Counted from the first letter of the stretch, positions 23,323-32,877 are shown. The stretch is DNA of 64,000 bases from Agrilutibacter niabensis (GCF_042657165.1 NZ_JBHSNJ010000012.1:1116001-1180000); one strand, 5' to 3'. The notes: generated by a model not told the origin, from the sequence alone. Numbers and translations: made by a program.

Positions 23323-23712
23323 TCAGCCTGCACCCTTCAACAGGCGCATCGTCCACATGCCCAGGACCGTTGCCAGTAGCGATCCGGCGAGATGGAGCAG
23401 AGCGTGGGCCGCGGCCCATCCGTACTGTTGCCGCTGCAGCAAGTCCACGGATTCAGCCGAAAACGTGGAGAACGTGGTCAGGGCGCCGAGGAAGCCGGTG
23501 ACGAGCAGCAGCCGCATTTCCGGAGAAACGCCGGGGTTCACGGCAAACCACGCCAACGCAAGCCCGATCGCATAGCCACCGCCGACATTGGCAACGAGAG
23601 TACCCATCGGCAACGATGGGATCAGGTGATTGAGCCAGATGCCGAGTCCCCAGCGCGCCCAGGCGCCCAATGCCGCACCGCTGCCGATAGCGATGAAAGC
23701 CCACCAGTTCAT
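23323..23712 (-). CDS. crcB: CrcB/Fluc fluoride channel
   Basis: 129 residues from ATG 23712 (an in-frame ATG at 23733 is an alternative). Four transmembrane segments; GAALGAWARWGLG at the N terminus, GTLVANVGGGYAIG and GFLGALTTFSTFSAE are the signature motifs, including the Asn and Phe/Thr/Ser residues that line the fluoride path. It forms dual-topology dimers exporting fluoride across the inner membrane. No fluoride riboswitch was seen; the gene follows rarA by about 50 nt. Confidence 0.92.
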   Translation of the reverse strand: MNWWAFIAIGSGAALGAWARWGLGIWLNHLIPSLPMGTLVANVGGGYAIGLALAWFAVNPGVSPEMRLLLVTGFLGALTTFSTFSAESVDLLQRQQYGWAAAHALLHLAGSLLATVLGMWTMRLLKGAG

Positions 23713-23759
23713 GCGTTCACGATCCCATGCCATTCGGGGAAACACGCTGCCGCCGACAT

Positions 23760-25121
23760 CTACGGCGCCTTCTTTTTGGAGGAAGCGCCCGAGTCGAGCC
23801 CCGCTTGTTCGTCAAGCTGCCGCAGGTGCGAAATCTTCTCGCCGATCTTCGATTCCAGGCCTCGCGGAACAGGCTCATACCAGCTCGGCGTCCCTACCCC
23901 CGATGGAAAATACGTCTGTCCGGCCGAGTAGGCGTCCGGTTCGTCATGGGAGTAGCGGTAGTTGCGGCCATGCCCCTGCTCTTTCAGCAGTTTCGTGGGC
24001 GCGTTCCTCAAGTGCGGCGGAACGTCACGCGACTTGTCGGAGCGTACGAACGACCTGGCCTTGTTGAATGCGACATACCCTGCATTGCTCTTTGGCGCGA
24101 CGGCCAGGTAGAGCACCGCCTGGGCGAGCGCGAGGTCGCCCTCGGGCGAGCCCAATCGCTCGTAGGCGGCGGCGGCCTCGTTCGCGACCTGCAGGGCACG
24201 CGGATCCGCGAGCCCGATGTCCTCCCAGGCCATGCGAATGATCCTCCGCATCAGGTATTTGGGATCCGCTCCGCCGTCGAGCATCCGGCAGAACCAGTAC
24301 AGGGAGGCATCCGGATTCGATCCGCGCACGGATTTGTGCAGCGCCGATATCTGGTCGTAGAAGTTGTCCCCGCCCTTGTCGAACCTTCGCGCATTGAGCG
24401 ACAGCGCATCCGCGAGGAACTGATGGTCGATGGAAGCGATGCCAGCCGTACTCGCAGCGGTGCCTGCCTGCTCCAGCAGGCTCAGCAGCCGTCGCGCATC
24501 GCCGTCGGCGTAGCCGACCAGGGTGCTGCTGGCGGCCTCGGTGAGCGTCAGGTGCGGGAGCGCTTCCTGCAGTGCGCGTTCAAGGAGAACCAGCAGCTCC
24601 TCGTCCGAGATCGAACGCAGGACGTAAACCTGCGCCCGGGACAGCAAGGCCGAGTTCACCTCGAAGGACGGGTTCTCGGTAGTGGCGCCGATAAGCGTTA
24701 CCAGCCCGGACTCGACATAGGGAAGCAGCCCGTCCTGCTGGCTCTTGTTGAACCTGTGGATCTCATCGATGAACAGGATGGTTTCCCTGGATCGAGCCCG
24801 GTTCGATTCAGCCTGTTCCATCGCCGCCCGGATGTCGCGAACGCCCGAGAACACCGCGGACAATGCGATGAACTCGTAATCGAACGACTCGGCTGCGAGG
24901 CGGGCGATCGTCGTTTTCCCGACCCCGGGAGGCCCCCAGAGGATCATGGAATGGGGCTTCCCCGATTCGAAGGCCAGCCGGAGCGGCTTTCCGGCGGCGA
25001 GCAGGTGCGACTGACCTACCACCTGGTCGAGGCTCGAAGGGCGCAGCGCCTCGGCAAGGGGCGTCGCGCGCGATGGTTTGGGCATTTCTTGCGTCTCGTC
25101 CAGCAGGGCTTCCGGAGACAT
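23760..25121 (-). CDS. rarA: Replication-associated recombination protein A (RarA/MgsA)
   Basis: 453 residues from ATG 25121; an ATG at 25085 (MPKPSR) is an equally plausible start. The frame continues upstream into gltS without conservation. Walker A GPPGVGKTT, Walker B FIDEIHRFNKSQQD, sensor motif GATTENPSFEVNSALLSR, and the C-terminal RarA domain (DFYDQISALHKSVRGSNPDASLYW, LMRRIIRMAWEDIGLADP). This AAA+ ATPase of the clamp-loader superfamily acts at stalled forks. Length agrees with the family (about 447). Confidence 0.93.
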   Translation of the reverse strand: MSPEALLDETQEMPKPSRATPLAEALRPSSLDQVVGQSHLLAAGKPLRLAFESGKPHSMILWGPPGVGKTTIARLAAESFDYEFIALSAVFSGVRDIRAAMEQAESNRARSRETILFIDEIHRFNKSQQDGLLPYVESGLVTLIGATTENPSFEVNSALLSRAQVYVLRSISDEELLVLLERALQEALPHLTLTEAASSTLVGYADGDARRLLSLLEQAGTAASTAGIASIDHQFLADALSLNARRFDKGGDNFYDQISALHKSVRGSNPDASLYWFCRMLDGGADPKYLMRRIIRMAWEDIGLADPRALQVANEAAAAYERLGSPEGDLALAQAVLYLAVAPKSNAGYVAFNKARSFVRSDKSRDVPPHLRNAPTKLLKEQGHGRNYRYSHDEPDAYSAGQTYFPSGVGTPSWYEPVPRGLESKIGEKISHLRQLDEQAGLDSGASSKKKAP

Positions 25122-25213
25122 TGTGGGGCAATCCGCGCCGGCCGGACCGCCTCCATGTTCCGGGCAGCCCCCTCCCCTGCCCCTGGTGTCCCGGGACGCC
25201 CCTGCGAGCCCCG

Positions 25214-26407
25214 TCAGTGGAACAAGGGCAGCAGCAGGAAGCCCTTCACGACGAACGCGTTCGCCAGGTCGACGAAGAACGACCCTGCCAGTGCAATCAG
25301 CAGGAACGCCTTGGGTGAAGGCCCATGGCGCAGCGCGACGCTGTCCATCGTGGCCATCGCAACCGGCATTGAGCTCAGCCCGAAGCCAAGGAAACCTCCC
25401 GCCGTGACCGCGGCGTCGTAGTCCCGGCCCAGCCAGCGGAACAGCACCAGCACGGCGACCAGCACGGTCACGACGACCTGGAGTACGACGTTGATCATCA
25501 GCGGTCCGATCGCCGCTCCCAGGGTCCACAGCTTCAGGCTCATCAGGTACATCACCAGGAAGACCTGCAACGTGATCTCCCCACTGCGCTCGATGGCGGG
25601 CAGATTGATCTCCGTGCCGACCATGTCGCCCACGTTGGTGATCAGCACTCCGACGAGCATGGCCGTCAGGAAGCCCGGCAGCACCATTCCCTCCGCCCGC
25701 GCCCACTGGTTCACGACGTCGCCGACGAGGATCGCGATCACGATCAGCAGCAGAACGCGGATCAGGGTGGAGATCGGCGGGGCCGGCTTGGGCGCGCTCT
25801 CCGGCGCTGCCCAGCTTGCGGACGCGTCACCGGGACCGCGCAGGTTCTTGCGTTGGATGAGCCAGCCGGTAACCGGCCCAGACACGATTGCACCGGTCAC
25901 GACGGCGAGGGTGGCCGCGCCGACCGCCACCTCGGGCGCATAGGTCAGGCCCACCGCCTCGGCTTCCTTGGCCCACGCCGCCGCGGTTCCGGGCCCGCCG
26001 ACGAACGAGACGCTGCCGATGAGCAGGCCGTAGAAGGGATGCACGCCGACGACAGATGCCAACAAAATGCCCACGATGTTCTGCACGACCAGCAGGATCA
26101 CCGTGACAGCACACAGGATCACCAGGGGCCGTCCCCCTGCCTTCAATGCCGAGAGTTTCGCGGAGAGCCCGATCGTCGTGAAGAACGCGAGCAGGCAGAA
26201 ATTGGTGAGCTGTCCCGCGAACTGGAACGACCTGCCGCTGTACCGATGCAGCAGCGCCACCACGATGGCTACCAGCACGCCGCCGATCACCGGAATGGGC
26301 ACGTTGAACCGCAGCAACAAGGGCACCCGGCGTGCGATCGCACTGGCTACCACAAGCGCAAACAAACCTACCGCGAGGGTTTGCAGCTCGGTCAGCGCCG
26401 TTGTCAT
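25214..26407 (-). CDS. gltS: Sodium/glutamate symporter
   Basis: 397 residues from ATG 26407, with GGGAGG 7 nt upstream. About ten transmembrane helices in two inverted halves. The pore-loop motifs GGPGTAAAWA and GFGLSSMPVAMATMD are characteristic of GltS (ESS family). It imports glutamate with Na+ across the inner membrane. Located between rarA and the patatin autotransporter, all leftward. Confidence 0.9.
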   Translation of the reverse strand: MTTALTELQTLAVGLFALVVASAIARRVPLLLRFNVPIPVIGGVLVAIVVALLHRYSGRSFQFAGQLTNFCLLAFFTTIGLSAKLSALKAGGRPLVILCAVTVILLVVQNIVGILLASVVGVHPFYGLLIGSVSFVGGPGTAAAWAKEAEAVGLTYAPEVAVGAATLAVVTGAIVSGPVTGWLIQRKNLRGPGDASASWAAPESAPKPAPPISTLIRVLLLIVIAILVGDVVNQWARAEGMVLPGFLTAMLVGVLITNVGDMVGTEINLPAIERSGEITLQVFLVMYLMSLKLWTLGAAIGPLMINVVLQVVVTVLVAVLVLFRWLGRDYDAAVTAGGFLGFGLSSMPVAMATMDSVALRHGPSPKAFLLIALAGSFFVDLANAFVVKGFLLLPLFH

Positions 26408-26456
26408 GAATCCTCCCGCCACGTGTTCCGAATACGCACAGCACGCCGCACCAGGC

Positions 26457-28754
26457 TCAGAACGGACGCCCGATCTCCAGGAAAATCAGGCCATCCCCGT
26501 CCTCTCGCCAGCCGAAGCCGAACATCATCGGACCGAGCCAGGAATCGAAGCCGGTGTACACGCTCGCATTGAGGATGCCATCGTCGAAGGCCATGTCCTC
26601 GCGGCGCTCCCACGCATTGCCATACTCCACGGTGCCGCCGATCAAGGCGGAACGTCCCAGGAACTTGGCGAGCTGGTAGGTATAACCGCCGATCACCAGT
26701 GCGTAGTGCTGCCCGGTCAGTTCGTTGGCGCGGAATCCCACCAGGTTTCCGCGTCCGCCAAGGCGATAACGGCTCTGCACCGGCAGCGTGCCGGAAATGG
26801 TGGAGTGGTAGCCCCCGCCGAACTGCACCGTGTGCTTGCCGAAGCTCTTGGCGTAGACGGCGTCGAAATCGACCTGGTCGAACTCCGTGTCGCTTCCCAG
26901 CCAGTCGCGGGAGATTCTGTAGCCGAGATAGGTGTAATAGCCGTCGCGGGGGAAGAACAAGCTGTCGAGGCGATCGATCGTGACCTCGGCCAGCAGGTTG
27001 CCCTGCTGGAAGTCGTACTCCTCCAGCCCCGGGTCACCGACTTCCACGTCCGCCTGCCCGGTCGACCGCTGCAGGCCTATCGCCACGGCACCGTAGTTGC
27101 CGAACTCGCGGAGCGCCTTCAGGTCGATGCCAACCAGCTGCACGTCGTATGTGGCGACGTTCTGGCCTGCGTCGTTGAACACGTGGATGTCGGGGTTGAA
27201 GTAGCCGGCCCTGGCGTAGAGCAGGTAGCGATTGGCCACATCCAGCGGGTGGTAGTACTCGCCCGTCAGCTCGGGCTCGCTGCCGATCGCGACGGCCACG
27301 CGTCCTTCGGCGCCCAGACGCGATAGCGGAGAGAACAGGATCGCCGCCCTCAGATTGGCATCGAACGTGCCCTCGAAATCCGAAGTGAACGTGAGACCCA
27401 GCTGCAGGTAATTCGGTCCTTGCGACTTGGAACGGGCGCGCAGCAGTACGCCCGTGCGGCCATCCTCGCGGACGACTTCGTAGGTGATGCTGGACAAGGT
27501 GCCCAGGCTGTAGGCCCGCAGTAGTCCCTGCTCTACATGATTGGTGTCCAGCGGTTCGCCAACCGGCACCTGCACGTAAGACAGCAGCACCTCGTCGGCA
27601 TAAGGGGTTTCGTTATCCAGGCGCACGAACTCGACGATGGGGGCCTCGGAAGGCGTTGCCTGGTGCCCGGCCCGGGCGGCGGCATAGCGCTCAGATGACA
27701 CCGATAGCCGTGCCAGTTCGCCGCGCGCCGAATCAGCCGCCTGCCGGCCGATCTCCAGGGCCTCGCGGGCCTTGGTGAAATCGCCGGTGGCAACCGTGTC
27801 GCCGAGTTTGGGAACCACCAGGACGTCTGCCTTCGTCAGGGTCGACAACTGCTGGCGGGTGTTGCCCGTGGTCATCATTCCGGTGATCTGGGACACGACC
27901 TGCAGCAGGCTTGCGTCGCGATCGAGTTTCATCAGCGGAGTGCCTACGTCGACGGCAATCACCACGTCGGCGCCCATTGACCGCACCACGTCGACCGGCA
28001 CCTGGTTCACGAGGCCGCCGTCCAACAGCACCCGGCCATCGACTTCGACCGGCTGGAAGATCCCCGGCAGGGACATGCTGGCGCGCATCGCCATCGCCAG
28101 GCTGCCGCGGTCGAGCACCACGGCCTCGCCGGTATTGAGGTCGGTGGCGACCGCGCGGTAGGGAATCGGCAGGCGATCGAAGTCGTCGATCGCGCTGACC
28201 TGCAGGGTCGAACGCTCGAACATCGCCAGGATGCGCTCGCCCTGCAGCACGCCCGGGGAGACCTTGAGGCCGCCATCGCGGATGCCAACGCCGACCGTGG
28301 CCAGGCTGTTGCGGTCGTCCTGCTTGCGACGGAACGAGCGTTCCGGGCGATCGAGCGAATCGTTGAACAGTCGCGACCAGTCGGTGGAGACAACCAGTTG
28401 CTCCATCGCATCGACCGGCATGCCGGATGCGTACAGCCCGCCCACCAGCGCGCCCATGCTGGTGCCCGCGATGCAGTCGACCGGGATATGCAGCTCCTCG
28501 ATCGTTCTCAGTACGCTGATGTGGGCAATCCCGCGTGCGCCGCCACCACCCAGCGCGAGGCCGACCCGCGGCCGCGTATCGCCGGGAAGCCGGGTGCCGC
28601 AGGTGCTGGCTTCAGGGCGTGGGTCGGCTGGCGTTGTCTGTGCGAACGCGACACCACAGGCGGCCAACATCAGGCCAAGCAGCAGCAATCGCGCCAATGT
28701 GGCAGCGACCGACGCTCGGCATTGTCGTGAAGCGCAGCGCAGCGCCGAACCCAT
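26457..28754 (-). CDS. Type Vd secretion patatin-like autotransporter (PlpD-like)
   Basis: 765 residues from ATG 28754 (GGAGAG upstream; a TTG at 28775 is less likely). A signal peptide (ATLARLLLLGLMLAACGVAFAQ) precedes a patatin domain with oxyanion GGGGARG (69-75), nucleophile GTSMG (Ser99) and DGG (D245), the complete Ser-Asp dyad. A single POTRA domain (about 365-440) and a 16-strand Omp85-type barrel (about 450-765, ending IFLEIGRPF) follow. This is the layout of Pseudomonas PlpD: a phospholipase A1-like passenger carried to the surface by its own barrel. Confidence 0.88.
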   Translation of the reverse strand: MGSALRCASRQCRASVAATLARLLLLGLMLAACGVAFAQTTPADPRPEASTCGTRLPGDTRPRVGLALGGGGARGIAHISVLRTIEELHIPVDCIAGTSMGALVGGLYASGMPVDAMEQLVVSTDWSRLFNDSLDRPERSFRRKQDDRNSLATVGVGIRDGGLKVSPGVLQGERILAMFERSTLQVSAIDDFDRLPIPYRAVATDLNTGEAVVLDRGSLAMAMRASMSLPGIFQPVEVDGRVLLDGGLVNQVPVDVVRSMGADVVIAVDVGTPLMKLDRDASLLQVVSQITGMMTTGNTRQQLSTLTKADVLVVPKLGDTVATGDFTKAREALEIGRQAADSARGELARLSVSSERYAAARAGHQATPSEAPIVEFVRLDNETPYADEVLLSYVQVPVGEPLDTNHVEQGLLRAYSLGTLSSITYEVVREDGRTGVLLRARSKSQGPNYLQLGLTFTSDFEGTFDANLRAAILFSPLSRLGAEGRVAVAIGSEPELTGEYYHPLDVANRYLLYARAGYFNPDIHVFNDAGQNVATYDVQLVGIDLKALREFGNYGAVAIGLQRSTGQADVEVGDPGLEEYDFQQGNLLAEVTIDRLDSLFFPRDGYYTYLGYRISRDWLGSDTEFDQVDFDAVYAKSFGKHTVQFGGGYHSTISGTLPVQSRYRLGGRGNLVGFRANELTGQHYALVIGGYTYQLAKFLGRSALIGGTVEYGNAWERREDMAFDDGILNASVYTGFDSWLGPMMFGFGWREDGDGLIFLEIGRPF

Positions 28755-28920
28755 CGGTTCTCTCCGGCAAGCCAACCCGTAGTCGGTACATCACCAAATG
28801 CATCGAACCCCTGATGAGCATGGCGCCACACCGCCCGCCATGCAATGGCCCCGACGCGGGAGCATCGATCGCACCGATGATGCCTCCGGCCTGCGGGCCG
28901 GGATCGGTGCCCCGAACGGC

Positions 28921-29628
28921 TCAGTCGTTCTTGTCCTCCGCCTCAGGGTCCACCACGATGTACACGACGTCATCGCCCTGCATCTGTGGCTCATAGTAGT
29001 AGCCACCGCAGTAGTAGTACGGCGTCGCATAGGTGTGGACCATGGGGCACCCGGCAGGAAGCGCCCAGTACATCGAGCCATAGGCGATCGACGCTCCGAT
29101 GGCTCCGAGGGCGATTCCCGCGGCGATCGGATGGTGGTCCCAGTCACCCCAGTCATCACCATCGACATCGATGTTCCAGTCACCGCGATCGATGTTGATG
29201 TCGCCGTTGTTGATCCGGTCGCCACCCTGGTTGATCCGGTCGCCGCCCTGAGCGATTCGATCGCCACCCTGACCGATCCGGTCGCCACCTTCGATGCGTC
29301 CGCCGCCTGCGTCGGTGCGCCCGCCCAGGCCCGTGGCGGCGCCGGTGCGGCTGCCGCTGTTCATGTGGTCGCCGGCACTGCCCCGGCTGCCACCACTGCT
29401 CATACGGCTTCCGCCCGAGCGACTGCCCGAATGCATGCTGCCGCCACGGCTGACCGAGCTGCGGGCCATGCCGCCTCCGCCCCGGAAGCCACCCCCGCCG
29501 CGGCCACCGCGGGCGGAGGCATCCTCGGGAATGAGGAGGGCCAAGATCGACAGCATGCCGATCACGACAAGCACGATCATGCGCGGACTGACGCGAGCCG
29601 TGGCTGCCGAAGTGGGCCGTGTGTTCAT
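28921..29628 (-). CDS. Gly/Arg-rich membrane-anchored or secreted protein, unknown function
   Basis: 235 residues from ATG 29628. A hydrophobic segment (MIVLVVIGMLSILALLI) ends near ASA/RG, then a long disordered Gly/Arg/Ser region, four or five GGDRI-x-x repeats (about 112-140), an Asp-rich stretch (NIDVDGDDWGDWD), a short hydrophobic helix, and a Tyr-rich Cys-containing end (YYYCGGYYYEPQ) with an acidic tail. Translation is coupled (ATGA) to the upstream DUF2092 gene, so the two products probably act together in the envelope. Confidence 0.65.
   Translation of the reverse strand: MNTRPTSAATARVSPRMIVLVVIGMLSILALLIPEDASARGGRGGGGFRGGGGMARSSVSRGGSMHSGSRSGGSRMSSGGSRGSAGDHMNSGSRTGAATGLGGRTDAGGGRIEGGDRIGQGGDRIAQGGDRINQGGDRINNGDINIDRGDWNIDVDGDDWGDWDHHPIAAGIALGAIGASIAYGSMYWALPAGCPMVHTYATPYYYCGGYYYEPQMQGDDVVYIVVDPEAEDKND
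29210..29293 (-). repeat. Four 21-bp tandem coding repeats
   Basis: Units start at 29210, 29231, 29252 and 29273 and share the core ATCCGGTCGCC(A/G)CCCTG. They encode consecutive GGDRI-x-Q heptads. The array is in frame, so copy-number change would alter length without frameshift. Confidence 0.75.
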
Positions 29629-30446
29629 TTCTCACCTCCACCGGCAAGCACGTTGGCACGGTACGGAATCTTGGTGGCGCCCGCGGGCGGCGTGAACGAG
29701 AAGGACTTGGCGGAGATGTCCGGCTTCAGGTTCCAATCGAGGATCGCCTGGTACTGCGGGTCTCCGACCCGGTAGCGGGTGGTGATGAGCAGTTTGCGCG
29801 GGAGGGCACGCTCGCCCTTTTCCACCCACAGCTGCCAGTCTACGTCCGCCTGGCGGAATGCAAGATGGTCGGTAGGCACGCCTTCGACCTCGCTATCTCC
29901 GGCCACGATGCCTACGCGCACATCCGTTGTGAGGTCGCCGCGGTAACCCTGGCGCAACATGTCGATCAGGGGCATCTCGATCCCATGATCGAGCAGCACG
30001 CCAACCAGTTCGCCAATCGTGCCCGGCGCTTGCCACGAGGAATAGACGTTGAGGTCCGGCACCAGCATCGTGAGCTGCGCGCCGTCGTAAACGTAGGTGC
30101 GGTTCCTGATGTCGCCCCTGACTTCCATCCTCAGTTTGCTCGGGGCCTCTACCCAGAGTTGCGCGGTTTCGTTGTTCTGCAGCTTGTATCCGTACGGCAA
30201 CACCTCGTCGCGCGAAATCTGCGCCGTGATCGAGTAGCGCTTGAGTGATTTCAGCGAGGCCGTCATGCGGTCGAGGACGGCCAGCGCCTGGGCGGTGATG
30301 ACGCCGCTGGTTTCGAGGACCGCCGTGGTGTCCGTTGCCGACGGCGCAGCATCCTGTGCCGAGGCAGGGCTCGCGCAGGCGATCGCGAGGAAGATGCAAG
30401 GCGTGACGAGACGAAGCCATGGGCGGTTCGCTGCGTGCGTGCTCAT
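29625..30446 (-). CDS. DUF2092 periplasmic protein
   Basis: 273 residues from ATG 30446 with GGAGG about 9 nt upstream; the open frame upstream is not conserved. A signal peptide (LRLVTPCIFLAIACASPASA) is followed by the DUF2092 fold, which resembles LolA/LolB-like half-barrels: ALAVLDRMTASLKSLKRYSITAQ, KLRMEVRGDIRNRTYVYDGAQLTML and HLAFRQADVDWQLWVEKG. Possibly binds a lipid or hydrophobic ligand in the periplasm; function is not established. Overlaps the next gene by ATGA. Confidence 0.8.
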   Translation of the reverse strand: MSTHAANRPWLRLVTPCIFLAIACASPASAQDAAPSATDTTAVLETSGVITAQALAVLDRMTASLKSLKRYSITAQISRDEVLPYGYKLQNNETAQLWVEAPSKLRMEVRGDIRNRTYVYDGAQLTMLVPDLNVYSSWQAPGTIGELVGVLLDHGIEMPLIDMLRQGYRGDLTTDVRVGIVAGDSEVEGVPTDHLAFRQADVDWQLWVEKGERALPRKLLITTRYRVGDPQYQAILDWNLKPDISAKSFSFTPPAGATKIPYRANVLAGGGEK

Positions 30447-30624
30447 GTGGGAGTTCCTCCGGAAAGGAGTGCGCTGGCCGGACTGGAAGGCGCAAGCGCC
30501 CGAGGTGATTCCACCACTTGGCCGAGGCGCGATGAATTGTCCCGAAGGGCAAGGAATTCGCCCTGCGACGCAACCCGGAGCTCCCAGATCCCGAGGTTCC
30601 GGTATGGCTTCCCGGCAGCCGCCG

Positions 30625-31410
30625 TCAGAACGTGAACGCGTAGCCGACCATGGGCCCGCTGAGGGTGATATCGATACTGCTGTCGTTCGTCTCGAGTTCG
30701 CCCGACAGGTAGCGATAGCTGAAGAGCAAGGCGCCGTAACCCATCCGCCCTTTGGCCAGGACGCTTGCATTCCAGGTCCCCTCGGTATCGCCGAACGATC
30801 CGTCACCGCGCAGCGTCAAGTCCCAGCGATCGGACAGTGCCCAGGTGTAGCGCGCGCCCAGCATCAGATCGTTGTAACTGTCGCTGCTGTCGAGCGTCGA
30901 GCGATTGAACGCGGGATTGGCAGGATCAAACGCCACCGTCAGGTCGATGTCGATGTAGCGAAGGCCCGCGAACATCTCCAGCCCGCGATAGCGCTCCGGG
31001 CCGGGACTCCAGACACCGGCGATCTCGAACAGGCGCGCATCCAGGTCGGATTCGGTACTGAATCTCGGGTGATCGTGGTCGTCTGCGAGCCCGAGATAGA
31101 TGAAGTCGGTGAATGCGCCGAAGCTGTCGCCCTGCCCCTCCGCGTGGATCAGGAAGGCCCCGTCGAACTTGTCCAGAACGTCGTTGAAAGAAGTGTCGGT
31201 GCTCGCCCCGCCCTCCGGCGGCGTGGTCCTGTCGAGGTCGGTATCGATGCCCACCACCCACACGTAGGGCGCCACCATCCAGTCCCAGCCCTCGCCTTGT
31301 GCGGCATGCGCAGAAGGCGACAAGGCTGCAATGCACAGCGCCGCAGCGCCAAGGCTCGCTTTGGGAACGAGTCGCCTGGCCGGTATGGGGTTCATCCGCT
31401 CGTTGTTCAC
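30625..31410 (-). CDS. Predicted outer-membrane protein
   Basis: 261 residues from GTG 31410, supported by AAGGAGAG 5 nt upstream (a Met 15 nt further in is the alternative). A signal peptide ends near AHA/AQ. The mature part is beta-rich (WDWMVAPYVWVVGIDTDLDR, LEMFAGLRYIDIDLTV, YNDLMLGARYTWAL) and ends with aromatic Phe (VGYAFTF), as outer-membrane barrels do. No ligand can be assigned. Separated by about 180 nt from the DUF2092 gene. Confidence 0.7.
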   Translation of the reverse strand: MNNERMNPIPARRLVPKASLGAAALCIAALSPSAHAAQGEGWDWMVAPYVWVVGIDTDLDRTTPPEGGASTDTSFNDVLDKFDGAFLIHAEGQGDSFGAFTDFIYLGLADDHDHPRFSTESDLDARLFEIAGVWSPGPERYRGLEMFAGLRYIDIDLTVAFDPANPAFNRSTLDSSDSYNDLMLGARYTWALSDRWDLTLRGDGSFGDTEGTWNASVLAKGRMGYGALLFSYRYLSGELETNDSSIDITLSGPMVGYAFTF

Positions 31411-31458
31411 TTCATCTCTCCTTGGGTTTGGACGGAAGGAGCGACCACCACTATGGTG

Positions 31459-31482
31459 AACAATGCTGTCCTTGGCATTGTT
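31459..31482. promoter_or_regulatory. Inverted repeat in a divergent intergenic region
   Basis: AACAATGC (31459-31466) and GCATTGTT (31475-31482) with an 8-nt spacer lie between the leftward outer-membrane gene and the rightward AI-2E transporter. Candidate operator or processing hairpin. The remaining sequence of this 291-nt gap shows no gene. Confidence 0.35.
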
Positions 31483-31701
31483 CCTCGGGGAAGCGCTGGC
31501 AGCACCTTTGGGCAGTCCCGGGACGAGGCTGGTTTGCGATACTCCCCTGAGCCGCGCTTACCGTGCTCATGCGTCCGCTGTATTGCAGCCTCGTGTTGCC
31601 ATGCTTTAGCAAGGACAACGGTTCCAATCGTCGTGGCGGAAGTCTGCGTCCCGGCGGTCTGAAGGATCTCCACCATTGCGGCGACCTGCCAGGAGATAGC
31701 C

Positions 31702-32817
31702 ATGATTCTCACGCCCGCCTCCCAGAAGGCGCTGTCCCAGGGCCTGCTTGACGTGCTGATCCGTGCCGGCCTGGTGGCGGTTCTGGTGATTGCCTGCTAT
31801 CAGGTCTTCCACCCTTTCCTCAACCTGATGCTCTGGTCGGTGATCCTCGCGGTCACGCTTTACCCCTTGCACCGCAGGCTCAAGCCCAGGCTGGGCAACA
31901 GGGACGGCCGCACCGCAACAGTGCTCGTCCTGATCTGCATCATCGTGCTGCTGGTGCCGTTGTATCTGCTGGGAATGTCGCTGGGCTCTTCCGTGGCACA
32001 TGGCATGGAGGTGGTCAGGAGCGGCAGCTTCCACATTCCACCGCCACCTGACTCGGTCGCCGGGTGGCCATTGGTGGGCGAGCGCCTGCATGGTGTCTGG
32101 CAGCAAGCCGCCACCGACCTGACCAGTCTTGCGCAGAAGTTCACCCCGCAGATCAAAGCGTTCTCCCTGACGCTGCTCGGCAAGGCCACGGGCCTGGGCT
32201 TGGGCCTGCTGATGTTCATCGCCGCCCTGGCCATTGCGGGAATCGTCATGGCGTATGCCGATGCAGGTCAGCGCAGCGCCGTGAAGATCGCATCGCGCTT
32301 CTTCGGACTGCCCAAGGGGCCGAAGATCACCGAACTCTGCACCGGAACCATCCGCGCAGTGGCCCAGGGTGTCGTCGGCATCGCCTTCATCCAGATGCTG
32401 CTGATAGGCGTCGCCTTCGTGCTCATGGACATCCCGGGCGCTGCCGTGCTCTCCATGGCGGTACTGCTGCTGGGGATCATGCAGATACCCGCGACCCTGA
32501 TCACCGTCCCGGTCATCATCTTCGTCATCGCAACGCGGGGCGCGGACGTGGGAACGATCGTGTTTTCCGTCTACGTGTTCCTCGCGGGCCTGGCGGACAA
32601 CGTGCTCAAGCCACTGCTGCTGGGTCGCGGCGTCGAAGTGCCGATGCCGGTGGTGCTTATCGGCGCACTGGGTGGCATGGTCACCAGCGGCATCATCGGC
32701 CTGTTCATCGGTCCAGTGCTGTTGGCTGTCGGGTACATGCTGTTCTGGCAATGGATCGAGGACCATCCGGCTGGGAGCCTGCCCGTGGAAATCCCCAACG
32801 GCCCGGAACAGGCCTGA
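31702..32817 (+). CDS. AI-2E family transporter (TqsA/PerM-like)
   Basis: 371 residues from ATG 31702 with AGGAGA upstream. There are eight or so hydrophobic segments; the N-terminal pair (IRAGLVAVLVIACYQVFHPFLNLMLWSVILAVTLYPL), the cytoplasmic/periplasmic loop, and the C-terminal VFLAGLADNVLKPLLLGRG ... GGMVTSGIIGLFIGPVLLAV motif are typical. Family members export AI-2 or act as Na+/H+ antiporters; the actual substrate is unknown. Followed at 60 nt by a K+ channel-like gene in the same direction. Confidence 0.88.
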   Translation: MILTPASQKALSQGLLDVLIRAGLVAVLVIACYQVFHPFLNLMLWSVILAVTLYPLHRRLKPRLGNRDGRTATVLVLICIIVLLVPLYLLGMSLGSSVAHGMEVVRSGSFHIPPPPDSVAGWPLVGERLHGVWQQAATDLTSLAQKFTPQIKAFSLTLLGKATGLGLGLLMFIAALAIAGIVMAYADAGQRSAVKIASRFFGLPKGPKITELCTGTIRAVAQGVVGIAFIQMLLIGVAFVLMDIPGAAVLSMAVLLLGIMQIPATLITVPVIIFVIATRGADVGTIVFSVYVFLAGLADNVLKPLLLGRGVEVPMPVVLIGALGGMVTSGIIGLFIGPVLLAVGYMLFWQWIEDHPAGSLPVEIPNGPEQA

Positions 32818-32877
32818 AGCGATCGCTGCGCGCTGCATTGCTCGGCCGCGCGCGGGCAACCACCGGAGAAATCACCG

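Noticed and set aside
23713..23759. Fluoride riboswitch before crcB
   Set aside because: The 47 nt between rarA and the crcB start are too short and lack the conserved pseudoknot pattern.
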